7,098 nt of DNA from Candidatus Sumerlaeota bacterium (GTDB lineage Bacteria > Sumerlaeota > Sumerlaeia > MWCT01), in NCBI GenBank assembly GCA_026398545.1, contig JAPLSR010000372.1:1-7098 (forward strand), given 5' to 3'. The notes beneath the pieces are model-generated. The model was not told the DNA's origin. It did not search any database and saw only the letters and a list, made by a program, of their open reading frames with translations. Shown here in pieces: positions 1 through 6,900 of this stretch. The position numbers were made by a program, and so were the translations under genes. Position 1 is the stretch's first letter. Each line of letters begins with the position of its first letter.

Positions 1-1029
1 GCGTTCGTTTGCATATTGTGTAAGAAAGGTATGATTTAAAAGATTTGTGTTTTTTGTCCCGATATTCCTCATGGTTTTATGGATAAATGGGAAAAATGTC
101 CAGCCGAAATATCCGAGCGCTAAATTGTCATGATAACGTTGTTCATGGCACCAGGAGAATTCATGAGAATTTTCCGGGGTAATATCAATAAGCCCTTCTG
201 CATAAAAGCACAAATGTATAATGTTTCTCCGGTCCTCCAGAAGCCAGATTTGATTCATGATCGGATGGAGACCGCACTGTTGATCCGGTAGAATATGGTT
301 TTGGCAGGCATCATTAAGGAAGTTAAGACAGGCGCGATCCAGAGCGGCGGAATCTGTTGTCCAAAAGTTCTTAGACAACGCCCTTACAATTTTTCTTCGA
401 AGATTGAGTGTTATATCAACACTGTAGTTACCATAGTGATACCTGAAGGCATCGCCTATGGTTAATAAATTCTGATAACATTGCATGGCTTCTTTTATTC
501 GCCCTTCATATATATCCAGTTCCGCCTGAATCAGGAGGGCGTCAGCCGCCTGAATCACGGGGAATATGTCAATATATGAATTCTCCGAGTAAGAGGTGAG
601 ACAATCGGGGACAAATTCCCCCACTCTATTTTTCCAGTCATCAAGCTGTTGTTTTGTCAGCCTCTGGAACATGGCGCCATCTTTGCAGAGGGAGAGGATG
701 TCGGAAATTGGCTGGCGCCACTTTTGCATATATTCCTCCGCCGCACTCTTATTTGATGGAAGGATGATGAAGACTGGACGGTTAAGCAGGAAGTTATGGA
801 TAGCCATGGGTAACTTCATTGTCTCTTTGAGTTTGCGCCCGAGTATGCAATATTGTTCGAGAACGGGCTTTTTGTTAACATCACGATAGGTATGATTATA
901 GATTTCAAGAAGGGTATCCGTGCTCATCCGGTCTTCATTTGCGATGTTATAATAAAGTTTGATAATGGCAAGGGTGGAGAGGATAAGAAAACCATAAATG
1001 ATAAGGCGCAGGAGGATTTTTTTCTTCAT
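1..1029 (-). CDS. membrane-anchored protein of unknown function, C-terminus cut by the left edge
   Basis: An open frame of 343 codons runs from an ATG at 1029 to base 1 with no stop, so the C-terminus lies outside the window. The family is not recognised. The N-terminus is MKKK followed by a hydrophobic stretch at about residues 5-24 (ILLRLIIYGFLILSTLAII), which looks like a signal anchor with the rest of the protein outside the cytoplasm. Residues 158-195 (alanine-rich AADALLIQAELDIYEGR, then a second helix) resemble a single TPR-like hairpin. The remainder is mixed helical with scattered Trp, Tyr and Cys. The start follows the permease stop by 3 bases, and a purine-rich Shine-Dalgarno (AGGGAGGGGG, 1038-1047) lies 8 bases upstream, inside the permease gene. 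It is therefore the fourth gene of the gntR-ABC operon. It may be an accessory or substrate-sensing partner of the transporter, which is inference from position only. Its DNA is visibly more AT-rich than the ATPase gene. Confidence 0.85.
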   Translation of the reverse strand, partial: MKKKILLRLIIYGFLILSTLAIIKLYYNIANEDRMSTDTLLEIYNHTYRDVNKKPVLEQYCILGRKLKETMKLPMAIHNFLLNRPVFIILPSNKSAAEEYMQKWRQPISDILSLCKDGAMFQRLTKQQLDDWKNRVGEFVPDCLTSYSENSYIDIFPVIQAADALLIQAELDIYEGRIKEAMQCYQNLLTIGDAFRYHYGNYSVDITLNLRRKIVRALSKNFWTTDSAALDRACLNFLNDACQNHILPDQQCGLHPIMNQIWLLEDRRNIIHLCFYAEGLIDITPENSHEFSWCHEQRYHDNLALGYFGWTFFPFIHKTMRNIGTKNTNLLNHTFLTQYANER

Positions 1030-1032
1030 GAT

Positions 1033-1752
1033 TTATTCCCCCTCCCTTTTCGAAATGGAAAGGGCAAATAATCCGATGGCAATCAGAGGAGTGATTGTAA
1101 AATAGCAGGTCATCTGGAATGTTGAGAAAAAGATTGTCGGATAATAATGAAAATGCTTCAATTCGGGCATCTGGTGGGAGATAAGAATTAAAGTAACAAT
1201 AATTATAAGGATGACTACGAGGGAAGTTACTGCGGCGGGAAGAACCTTTTTGACGATGGACGCCACACAGGCGCAAATGCAGAAGTTTGCAAAAGCTGAC
1301 AGGACATTGCGCAAGGTAAATATTTGAGACAGGGATTTGGTGATTGCCCAATCCAGTTCCCTTATGTGGTTGAGATAACCTATAAGGATTGTGATGGATA
1401 TCAGCAATGTGAAATAAATCATCAGGGAAAGAATGATGGCGAGCAGACGCTCAAAAATCCAGCGGGAGCGGATTATAGGAAGTCGGAAGACAAAACTGTG
1501 CGTCTGGTTCTCCTCTTCCTCCGAACCGAGCAAAATCCCTGAGATGAGCACCTGAATCATCAGGGCGACGCCGAGAAATGATTTGCATTTATCCGGAAAG
1601 TAATAATCCACTGACAACCCGATATCCGCCGTTGAATCAAAGATGGTTGCAATGATTCCCAGAAGCAGAAAGCCGGACGCCAGAACCAGCGCCGTCTCCA
1701 TCAGGCTTCGCATCTGGCGTTTCCAGATTGTATCGGCGAAGAAGAGCTTCAT
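1033..1752 (-). CDS. ABC-2 type transporter permease subunit
   Basis: This 239-residue integral membrane protein is the likely translocation subunit paired with the ATPase encoded immediately upstream. Six hydrophobic spans are visible at about residues 20-39, 58-76, 99-127, 147-166, 171-192 and 214-234, the usual number for an ABC-2 permease. Between spans 2 and 3 lies an acidic run followed by a proline turn and basic residues (SEEEENQTHSFVFRLP, then IRSRW). This matches the cytoplasmic coupling segment of ABC-2 permeases, normally read as E..ET..LLLSLP.SR. Its ATG overlaps the ATPase stop as ATGA, implying translational coupling, and GGAAG lies about 10 bases upstream. The substrate cannot be read from sequence. 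Partners regulated by YtrA-type repressors often export antimicrobial peptides or respond to envelope stress, but that is family knowledge and not shown here. The gene is noticeably lower in GC than the ATPase gene. Confidence 0.88.
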   Translation of the reverse strand: MKLFFADTIWKRQMRSLMETALVLASGFLLLGIIATIFDSTADIGLSVDYYFPDKCKSFLGVALMIQVLISGILLGSEEEENQTHSFVFRLPIIRSRWIFERLLAIILSLMIYFTLLISITILIGYLNHIRELDWAITKSLSQIFTLRNVLSAFANFCICACVASIVKKVLPAAVTSLVVILIIIVTLILISHQMPELKHFHYYPTIFFSTFQMTCYFTITPLIAIGLFALSISKREGE

Positions 1753-2654
1753 CGGGGCGGCTTCCTTTCGCTGATGAATTCCACAAAGGCGTCTTCGAGG
1801 TTCAGGTCAATTACCTCGACGCTTTCTGCGCCGGCGCTTTTAAGTCTATTTTCAGTTTCACCTTCGCGATAATTCAGCGTAACTGCTCTGCCCTCCCTCC
1901 CATCCACGCGATACCGTGTGATGCCCTCGGCTTTGAACTGTGCTGGCGGGTCGCCGGGAAAATGCAGCCTCAACCCTTTCACCTTTGACAGGAATTCCTC
2001 AGTCGGACAGTCCATGAGGAGACTGCCTTCATGCAGGATGCCGATATGGTCCACAATGCCCGAGACCTCGTTGATGAGATGTGAGGAGATGAGAATAGTG
2101 CGGTCAGGGGTCTGATATTCAGCGAGGATGCCCTCGAAGAATTCACGCCGCGCCACGGGGTCAAGCCCTCCGGTGGGTTCGTCGAGGATGAGAAGTTCGG
2201 GTCTGAAGGCGATGGCGAGGCAGAGGCTTACCTTTGCACGCATCCCCTTGCTGAGGGCGCTCAGTTTTTTCGCGCCATCGAGGGCGAAGCGTTCTGCAAG
2301 CGACCTTGCAAAGGAGGCATCCCAGTTCTTCTTCCGATAGTGCGCAACAAAGGCGAAGACCTCGTTCACCGTCATCCATTCATAGAAACAGTGAGATTCG
2401 CCGACATAGCCCACACGACGCTTGAGTTCAACGCCTTGCCTCTGGGGAGCAAGACCGAGCACCCGCGCCTCGCCCTCCGTGGGACGGAGCAGTCCCATGA
2501 GGAGGCGGAAGGTGGTTGACTTTCCAGCGCCGTTCAGACCCAGAAGCCCATAAACGGCGCCCCGGCGCACCTGCCACGTCAAATCATGAACCGCATAGTC
2601 GCGGCCGAAGCGTCGCCCAAGATTTCTGGTTTCCACAACAATATCATCGCTCAT
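1749..2654 (-). CDS. ABC transporter ATP-binding protein (YtrB/EcsA-like ABC-2 exporter ATPase)
   Basis: This 301-residue cytoplasmic ATPase should drive the adjacent ABC-2 permease. All nucleotide-binding motifs are present: Walker A GLNGAGKST at 39-47, a Q-loop region VGYVGES at 81-87 carrying glutamate where glutamine is canonical, signature LSKGM at 134-138 in place of LSGGQ, Walker B LLILDEP at 154-160, D-loop GGLD at 162-165 and switch histidine SSH at 190-192. The YEWMTV segment after the Q-loop and the LSKGM signature are typical of ATPases encoded beside YtrA-type GntR regulators, so the Q-loop substitution is a subfamily trait and not damage. Residues from about 228 to 301 form the C-terminal extension common in ABC-2 ATPases (DUF4162-like), ending LNLEDAFVEFI. 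The start overlaps the gntR stop by one base, with AAGGAG 8 bases upstream. The stop overlaps the permease start. Confidence 0.96.
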   Translation of the reverse strand: MSDDIVVETRNLGRRFGRDYAVHDLTWQVRRGAVYGLLGLNGAGKSTTFRLLMGLLRPTEGEARVLGLAPQRQGVELKRRVGYVGESHCFYEWMTVNEVFAFVAHYRKKNWDASFARSLAERFALDGAKKLSALSKGMRAKVSLCLAIAFRPELLILDEPTGGLDPVARREFFEGILAEYQTPDRTILISSHLINEVSGIVDHIGILHEGSLLMDCPTEEFLSKVKGLRLHFPGDPPAQFKAEGITRYRVDGREGRAVTLNYREGETENRLKSAGAESVEVIDLNLEDAFVEFISERKPPR

Positions 2655-3061
2655 CAGAATCGCTCCTTCGACTTTTTTTCAGGGAGATTGATCATATTCA
2701 GTCTTTCGTGGAAAGTATCTTCGATTTCCGGACGAGAGAGCCGCAGGTGATAGGCTTTTGCCAGGGTCTTGTCAAACTCTGATGAGACCATGAGACGTGC
2801 TGTGCGGGAGCGGACGGCGGGTGGATTATCTGCCACAAAGGAGCCCATGCCTGCCCTGCCGATGATTGCGCCTTCGCGTTCGAGGTCGGAATAGGCACGC
2901 GCCACGGTGTTGCGGTTGATGCGGTTTTCGGCGGCAACATCTCTGACGGTGGGGAGTCGGTCGCCTGGTTTGACCGTGCCGCAGGCAATGGCGTATTTTA
3001 TCTGCGAGATGATCTGTTGGTAAACGGGCGTTGGTGAAGATGTGTCAATTTTCAAAAACAT
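2654..3061 (-). CDS. GntR family transcriptional regulator, YtrA subfamily
   Basis: This 135-residue DNA-binding protein is probably the autorepressor of the ABC operon it heads. The N-terminal winged helix-turn-helix spans residues 11-78. It opens with PVYQQIISQIKYAI, continues through KPGDRLPTVRDVA and the recognition-helix region INRNTVARAYSDLEREG, and ends in the wing GRAGMGSFVA. The short C-terminal part (about 85-125, two probable helices) has no room for an effector-binding domain of the FadR or HutC kind. Small size, short tail and linkage to an ABC-2 transporter are what define the YtrA subfamily. The inducer is unknown. No Shine-Dalgarno precedes the ATG; the bases before it read ATAAAATCAAAA. 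The predicted promoter would start the mRNA at about the ATG, so leaderless translation is plausible. The stop codon shares one base with the ATPase start. Confidence 0.94.
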   Translation of the reverse strand: MFLKIDTSSPTPVYQQIISQIKYAIACGTVKPGDRLPTVRDVAAENRINRNTVARAYSDLEREGAIIGRAGMGSFVADNPPAVRSRTARLMVSSEFDKTLAKAYHLRLSRPEIEDTFHERLNMINLPEKKSKERF

Positions 3062-3068
3062 TTTTGAT

Positions 3069-3096
3069 TTTATAAGTAATAATTGTCCTAATACAA
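3069..3096 (-). promoter_or_regulatory. predicted sigma-70 type promoter of the gntR-ABC operon
   Basis: On the minus strand TATAAA (3074-3069) matches the -10 consensus at five of six positions. It is preceded at a 16-base spacing by TTGTAT (3096-3091) as a partial -35. Transcription would begin near 3062-3061, at the gntR ATG itself. An alternative -35 with perfect TTGACA stands farther upstream at 3121-3116, but no good -10 lies 16-19 bases below it (best seen AATTGT at 3098-3093). Either arrangement is overlapped by the inverted repeat, in keeping with repression by the operon's own regulator. Confidence 0.5.
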
Positions 3097-3105
3097 TTAG
3101 GACAA
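3083..3105. promoter_or_regulatory. perfect inverted repeat, probable GntR operator
   Basis: The left arm TTGTCCTAAT (3083-3092) and right arm ATTAGGACAA (3096-3105) are exact reverse complements of 10 bp, separated by ACA. The site lies 22 bases upstream of the gntR ATG and sits over the predicted -35 element, where a bound dimer would block RNA polymerase. GntR dimers bind short palindromes and YtrA-type members usually regulate their own operon, so this is the natural operator. No second copy was noticed elsewhere in the window. The binding partner is inferred, not shown. Confidence 0.8.
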
Positions 3106-3189
3106 CCTATCATTTTGTCAAGAACAATTATTCATAGAAATTAAGAAAATAATGAACATTAAACATAAAGCCAGAGAGACTGCTCGGGA

Positions 3190-3213
3190 AATAAAAAAGC
3201 ATTTGGGAAAGCT
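3190..3213 (-). terminator. possible weak intrinsic terminator of the lipoprotein cluster
   Basis: Read on the minus strand, AGCTTT, loop CCC, then AAATGCT forms a six-pair stem with one bulged T. It runs directly into TTTTTT and a further T-rich stretch. It begins 42 bases after the stop of the 157-residue gene and before the operator of the next operon, which is where a terminator is expected. The stem is short and only partly GC, so termination may be incomplete and some read-through into gntR is possible. Confidence 0.4.
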
Positions 3214-3254
3214 CAATTCTGACTATAAATAGTGCAGATTGGCGCGAATTCTTT

Positions 3255-3728
3255 TTATGATGCGTCACGTGTTTTGGCAGGGGCGCCCTGGATGGCGGGC
3301 TGGGGTTGGAAATTTCCCGCAACAGATGACGTGGAATTCATCCTGGCACGCTCACCGGGTGGAAGAATCGCAATGAGTTTGCCGATACATTTATTCATGG
3401 CGATAAATATTGTGTGCCAGTCAACCTGGAGTTTGGAAAATGCCGCCTCGGTGAGTTCCTTTAGGTGCTGTAGGCTGGCACACTCACTGAGGACCTCAAG
3501 TATGATATCGGGGTTGGGGAGGTAGTCTCCCATCATTTCAGTGTATTTATAATGATTCAGGGATAAGAGAGAGACCATCTGGTCAAAGATTTTTTCCTCA
3601 TTGGCAAGTATCTTCTTGTGTTCCAGTCCCTCGGCAAATAATTTAAAGAAATCCGCCCAGAGACGGGTGTATTCCTTGCCAAGCTCGATCTTCTGACTGA
3701 CAGTCATGAACGGTTTACCTGTTGCCAT
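3255..3728 (-). CDS. conserved-looking helical protein of unknown function, 157 residues
   Basis: The family is not recognised. The protein has no signal peptide or membrane span and should be cytoplasmic. Residues 9-70 and 74-122 look like amphipathic helices, with a break at PNPD (71-74). Aromatic and small residues are clustered in a way that suggests a real folded core (LNHYKYTEMMGDYLP, VDWHTIFIAMNKCIGKLIAILPPGE). After about residue 124 the chain turns into a Pro, Gln, Ser and Ala-rich tail that is probably disordered. GGAGGGG (3747-3741) lies 12 bases before the ATG, a little far but clear. An in-frame TGA sits one codon before that ATG, so no longer start is possible. It follows the 46-residue membrane protein gene by 25 bases and is presumably cotranscribed with it and the large lipoprotein gene. 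It could be a cytoplasmic partner of those proteins, but only position supports this. Confidence 0.75.
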   Translation of the reverse strand: MATGKPFMTVSQKIELGKEYTRLWADFFKLFAEGLEHKKILANEEKIFDQMVSLLSLNHYKYTEMMGDYLPNPDIILEVLSECASLQHLKELTEAAFSKLQVDWHTIFIAMNKCIGKLIAILPPGERARMNSTSSVAGNFQPQPAIQGAPAKTRDAS

Positions 3729-3753
3729 AGCTCAGCACATCCCCTCCGTGAGT

Positions 3754-3894
3754 TTATTGCTTTTTGAAGAGATTCAGGGAATAGAAGATATATAATACAA
3801 AAAGGATGATGGCTATTATAACGATAATTTCCACGCGATGGATATGATTAAGGGACAGGTTTCTCAAAAACTCCAAATGTAGCAAGCGAGACAT
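3754..3894 (-). CDS. small single-span membrane protein, 46 residues
   Basis: A complete short frame from ATG at 3894 to TAA at 3756 fills most of the gap between the large lipoprotein gene and the 157-residue gene. Residues 1-20 are polar to amphipathic with Arg and His (MSRLLHLEFL, then RNLSLNHIHR). Residues 22-43 form one strongly hydrophobic helix (VEIIVIIAIILFVLYIFYSL), and the protein ends in NLFKKQ. Positive charge is found on both sides, so topology is uncertain. An uninterrupted transmembrane segment flanked by basic residues, in the same orientation as both neighbours and with no overlap, argues for a genuine gene. The ribosome site is weak (TTAGG close to the ATG), and an in-frame TAG two codons upstream of the ATG excludes a longer start. 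It may be translated from the lipoprotein operon mRNA, 69 bases after that gene's stop. No family is recognised. Confidence 0.62.
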   Translation of the reverse strand: MSRLLHLEFLRNLSLNHIHRVEIIVIIAIILFVLYIFYSLNLFKKQ

Positions 3895-3963
3895 AGCCTA
3901 ATCCAATTTGTTAATCTTTTCACAACCTGTCAGAGCAAATCACCTCGCACCCATCCGGGCGGA
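3895..3963 (-). other. spacer between the lipoprotein gene and the small membrane protein gene
   Basis: This 69-base gap holds a small GC-rich hairpin possibility just after the lipoprotein stop (CGCCC, loop GGAT, GGGTG on the minus strand) without a T-run. It does not look like a terminator. No convincing promoter was seen, which favours one transcript across the three genes. Confidence 0.3.
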
Positions 3964-6900
3964 CTACAGGGGACTTTCCGCAAGCCGCAGTTTCCTGTCC
4001 CTGTTGAGGAAGGTATTCTGGAGTTCAGCACGTTTCTGTTTGGCACTGTTGATATAGTCAAATGCCTTGTAGATGATGTCATGGCGCGAGGAGGGGTCAA
4101 ATTCATCCAGGATGCACATCTTGTCAAAATAGATGGAGGCGAGGCGGATATCATTTAACATGTCAATGAGGCTTTCATGGACACCCTCGGCTCCTTTGGG
4201 GACTTCCAGTGTTCGCGCCTTCTGATATAACTCCGTCACGGTTGCCCTGAATTGGGCAGGAGGAAGGGCGCTGGAGATGCTGATGAACCGCGCATGTCCC
4301 TCTGGTCCAACGGAGAATGATTCAACCATCGTGGGACCAAGCTCAAGGACGCCGCGGAATCTATCCATGGTCTTTCCAAGATTATCCAGGACCTCATTTG
4401 CCTTTTCAGAATAGGTTTCCATGACAAGGCGATGGTCCACCTCATCCAGTTTTGTGATGGCATCTTTCAATTCAGTGTAAGACTGGGAGAATTTTTTGTT
4501 ATCAAAGTCAAATTTTGCATATCTGAGTTGGTCTTTGGCGGATTCCATCAGGTCACCTGCGAGGTCATTTGCCTTGGTCTCTGCCTGATTGGCGAGGCGC
4601 TCCTGTTGTTTGGAAATCATCTTCACCAGGACTTCGGGTGTAGAGGTCATGAGACGTTCGAGGTCGGCTTCTAATTTATCCAGTTGGGAGCTGGTCTGGT
4701 CGTAGTTATCAAGTGAGAACTTTTCCCGGATTTCAGCCACCTGGCGATAAATCTTTTTGGTATTTTCAGCCTGGAAGTAATTCACGCCGGAGTGCATGGC
4801 GATGTCCAGTCCGTTCAGGATATCGTTCACGCGTTTCTGGAATGCCAATGATTTGGCGTCCTTGACCACCCTGCGCGCCTCGATGGCTGCCTTTTCGGCA
4901 TAGGCGTTTGAGGAGGAGTAATCACCGGACTCTATTGACTGTCGGGCGAGTTTTGCATTAACAATGGACTTGGAGAGAAGGTTGTATTTATAATCCCATC
5001 CTTTATAGCCTTTCGCCTCGTTAATAGCGGTTTCCGCCACGAGGATATTTTTGTAGAAGGCATCACTTGCTTTCTGGACGGAACGGGTTGCCACATCTTT
5101 GCCTTCGAGGTAATTGGCGCTCTCATATAGACCTCGGGCGGAATTGAGGAAGCGTTTTGCCTCATCCAGTTGTTCTGCAGCATATACAAGCGCCCCCGCC
5201 TCTTCCGCCTTGGCAATGGAGCTTTTGGCTTCATTCATTACCTGTTCGCACCAGAGACGTGCGGATTTGATAGATGCCGCCTGTGCCACGGTAGCTGCCT
5301 GGAGTGCGGTTTCGACGGCTGGCTTGAGGTTCTGGTTCTGGAGAGCCTTTTCCGCCTCGGCGAGGAGCGCCTGTGCTCGTTCAAGTTCGCCTTTCTGGAA
5401 TTCACCGGTTCTGTTTTTCTGCGAATCGGCGATCTGCTTTCGCGCCAGGGTCATATTTTCCACTGCCTTCTGTGCAAGTTCCTGGGTGGTGATTTCCAGC
5501 TGGGCGCGCGCCTCGCCCGCCTTTCTGACCGCCTCCTTATATTTTTCCTCTCCAAGGAGAGACTTTGCCTGTTCGAGGAGTTTCCGGGTGTGGTCAAGTT
5601 CCTCTGGGACATACTGCCGCGCGCCATCAGTCTCGCGGCGAGTAATCTGTTCCGCCAGTTCCATGATGGCATTGTGCGCCACGACATGATATGTCTCATT
5701 CAGGGCATACTCACCAGTCCGTTTGACCTCACCGGCGAGTTCAATAGCCTTGCGGTATTTTCCCTCCTCCTGGCGGAGTTTGGCTATTCTCAGTGTGAGT
5801 TGCGCGCGGTTGATGATAGTGTCAAGTTCAGCGCGGATTGCCTGTTTTTTTCTTTCAAACTGGAGGTCGAGCCCCGTCAGGTTCAAATCGGGGCGGATGA
5901 TGAATATGTCCTGTGTCTTATCGAAGACATTGCGTGCGATTTCCAGGGATTCGGAGGCATTGCGCATAGCGTCCAGAGCGTAATCGTTAAAGGATTCGCG
6001 TATTTTCTGTCCTTCGCGCAGTGCGGTGAGGCACAGATTTTCGGAATCTTCAAATTTTTCATTTTTGAATTGCTCCCGAGCGGAATTGAGACTTTGGTCC
6101 ATTTCGAGGACATCATCATACTTTTTTTCCGAAAATTGCTTGATTATGGCATCGAAGGTATCATTGCAGGTCTTCAGGAGGTCTTTGGCGTAGATGGGTG
6201 CGCCCTTATTGACAGCCTCAGCGAGACCATCTTCAATCTTGGAAATCTGCTCCTGCGCCATTTTTCCTTTTGTGGCAGTGATGCCCTCTTCGCATTTGCG
6301 GATTGTGTCATTTGCCTGGTTGCGCGCCCCGAGGTAATCCCGTTCCACCTTGATCTTCTGCTCGATGCTGCGGAGCATATCCTGGGCGGTTACGACATAT
6401 TCCTGGGCATATTCCATGGCGCCTATTGCCTTCATTTCATCGAATTTATTCTGGGCTGACATCTGTCTTTGTTTGGCTTCGATGAGGAGGCTTGCGAGGA
6501 GGGTTTCCACCTCGCGCATCTCCTTTTCGCTGAGGTCAATGGCGTCCACCCATTTATTTTTCCGCTGTTTTTCCTGAGCCCTGTCGTAGAAATCCTTAAC
6601 CTTGTTATATCGCTGAAGGTCTATCTGGACACCATGGTTTCTGTTGGCGACATCGAGGGCATCTTTTGCCTCATTCAGGCGCTGTGCGGCGAGTTTGGAT
6701 AGGGTGGCTTCAAGCACGTTTCTTGCGCGGTCAACAGAAGAGGAGGCACGCGTCAGCGCCGATTTATACTGCTTTTCCGCCATCAGGCGTTCTGTCTCCT
6801 CAATCTCCTTTTTTGCGGTGGCATAACTATCCGGCTCAAGGCGTAGGGCTTCTCTTCTTTCCGCCTCCTGCAGGAGCTTGCGTGCCTTGTTCAGAGATAG

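Noticed and set aside
947..1351. Minus-strand open frame of 134 codons overlapping the permease and the following gene
   Set aside because: It is out of frame with the permease, which has clear membrane spans and operon overlaps. The alternative translation is Cys, His and Pro-rich without a domain.
2395..2415. Glutamate in place of the Q-loop glutamine in the ABC ATPase as a sign of inactivation
   Set aside because: All other motifs are intact, and this substitution, together with an LSKGM signature, is usual in the YtrB/EcsA-like subfamily.
3128..3322. Minus-strand frame of 64 codons across the intergenic region
   Set aside because: It starts inside the 157-residue gene in another frame, crosses the possible terminator and has no ribosome site or plausible protein pattern.
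3732..3740. ATG-TGC-TGA mini-frame just before the 157-residue gene
   Set aside because: The only Shine-Dalgarno is 2 bases away from this ATG, too close for initiation, and the frame has two codons. It is probably chance within the leader.
3940..3963. Hairpin after the lipoprotein stop as a terminator
   Set aside because: The stem is about five pairs and no T-run follows on the minus strand.
5114..5689. Plus-strand open frame of 191 codons
   Set aside because: It is another shadow of the lipoprotein gene. Its Ser, Ala and Arg-rich low-complexity translation and overlap with a second antisense frame argue against coding.
5170..6459. Long open frame of 429 codons on the plus strand, antisense to the large lipoprotein gene
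   Set aside because: It lies wholly inside a gene with a signal peptide, ribosome site and coherent protein repeats. Open antisense frames are expected opposite Ala, Glu, Lys and Leu-rich helical coding sequence. The translation is Cys and Phe-rich with no recognisable domain.
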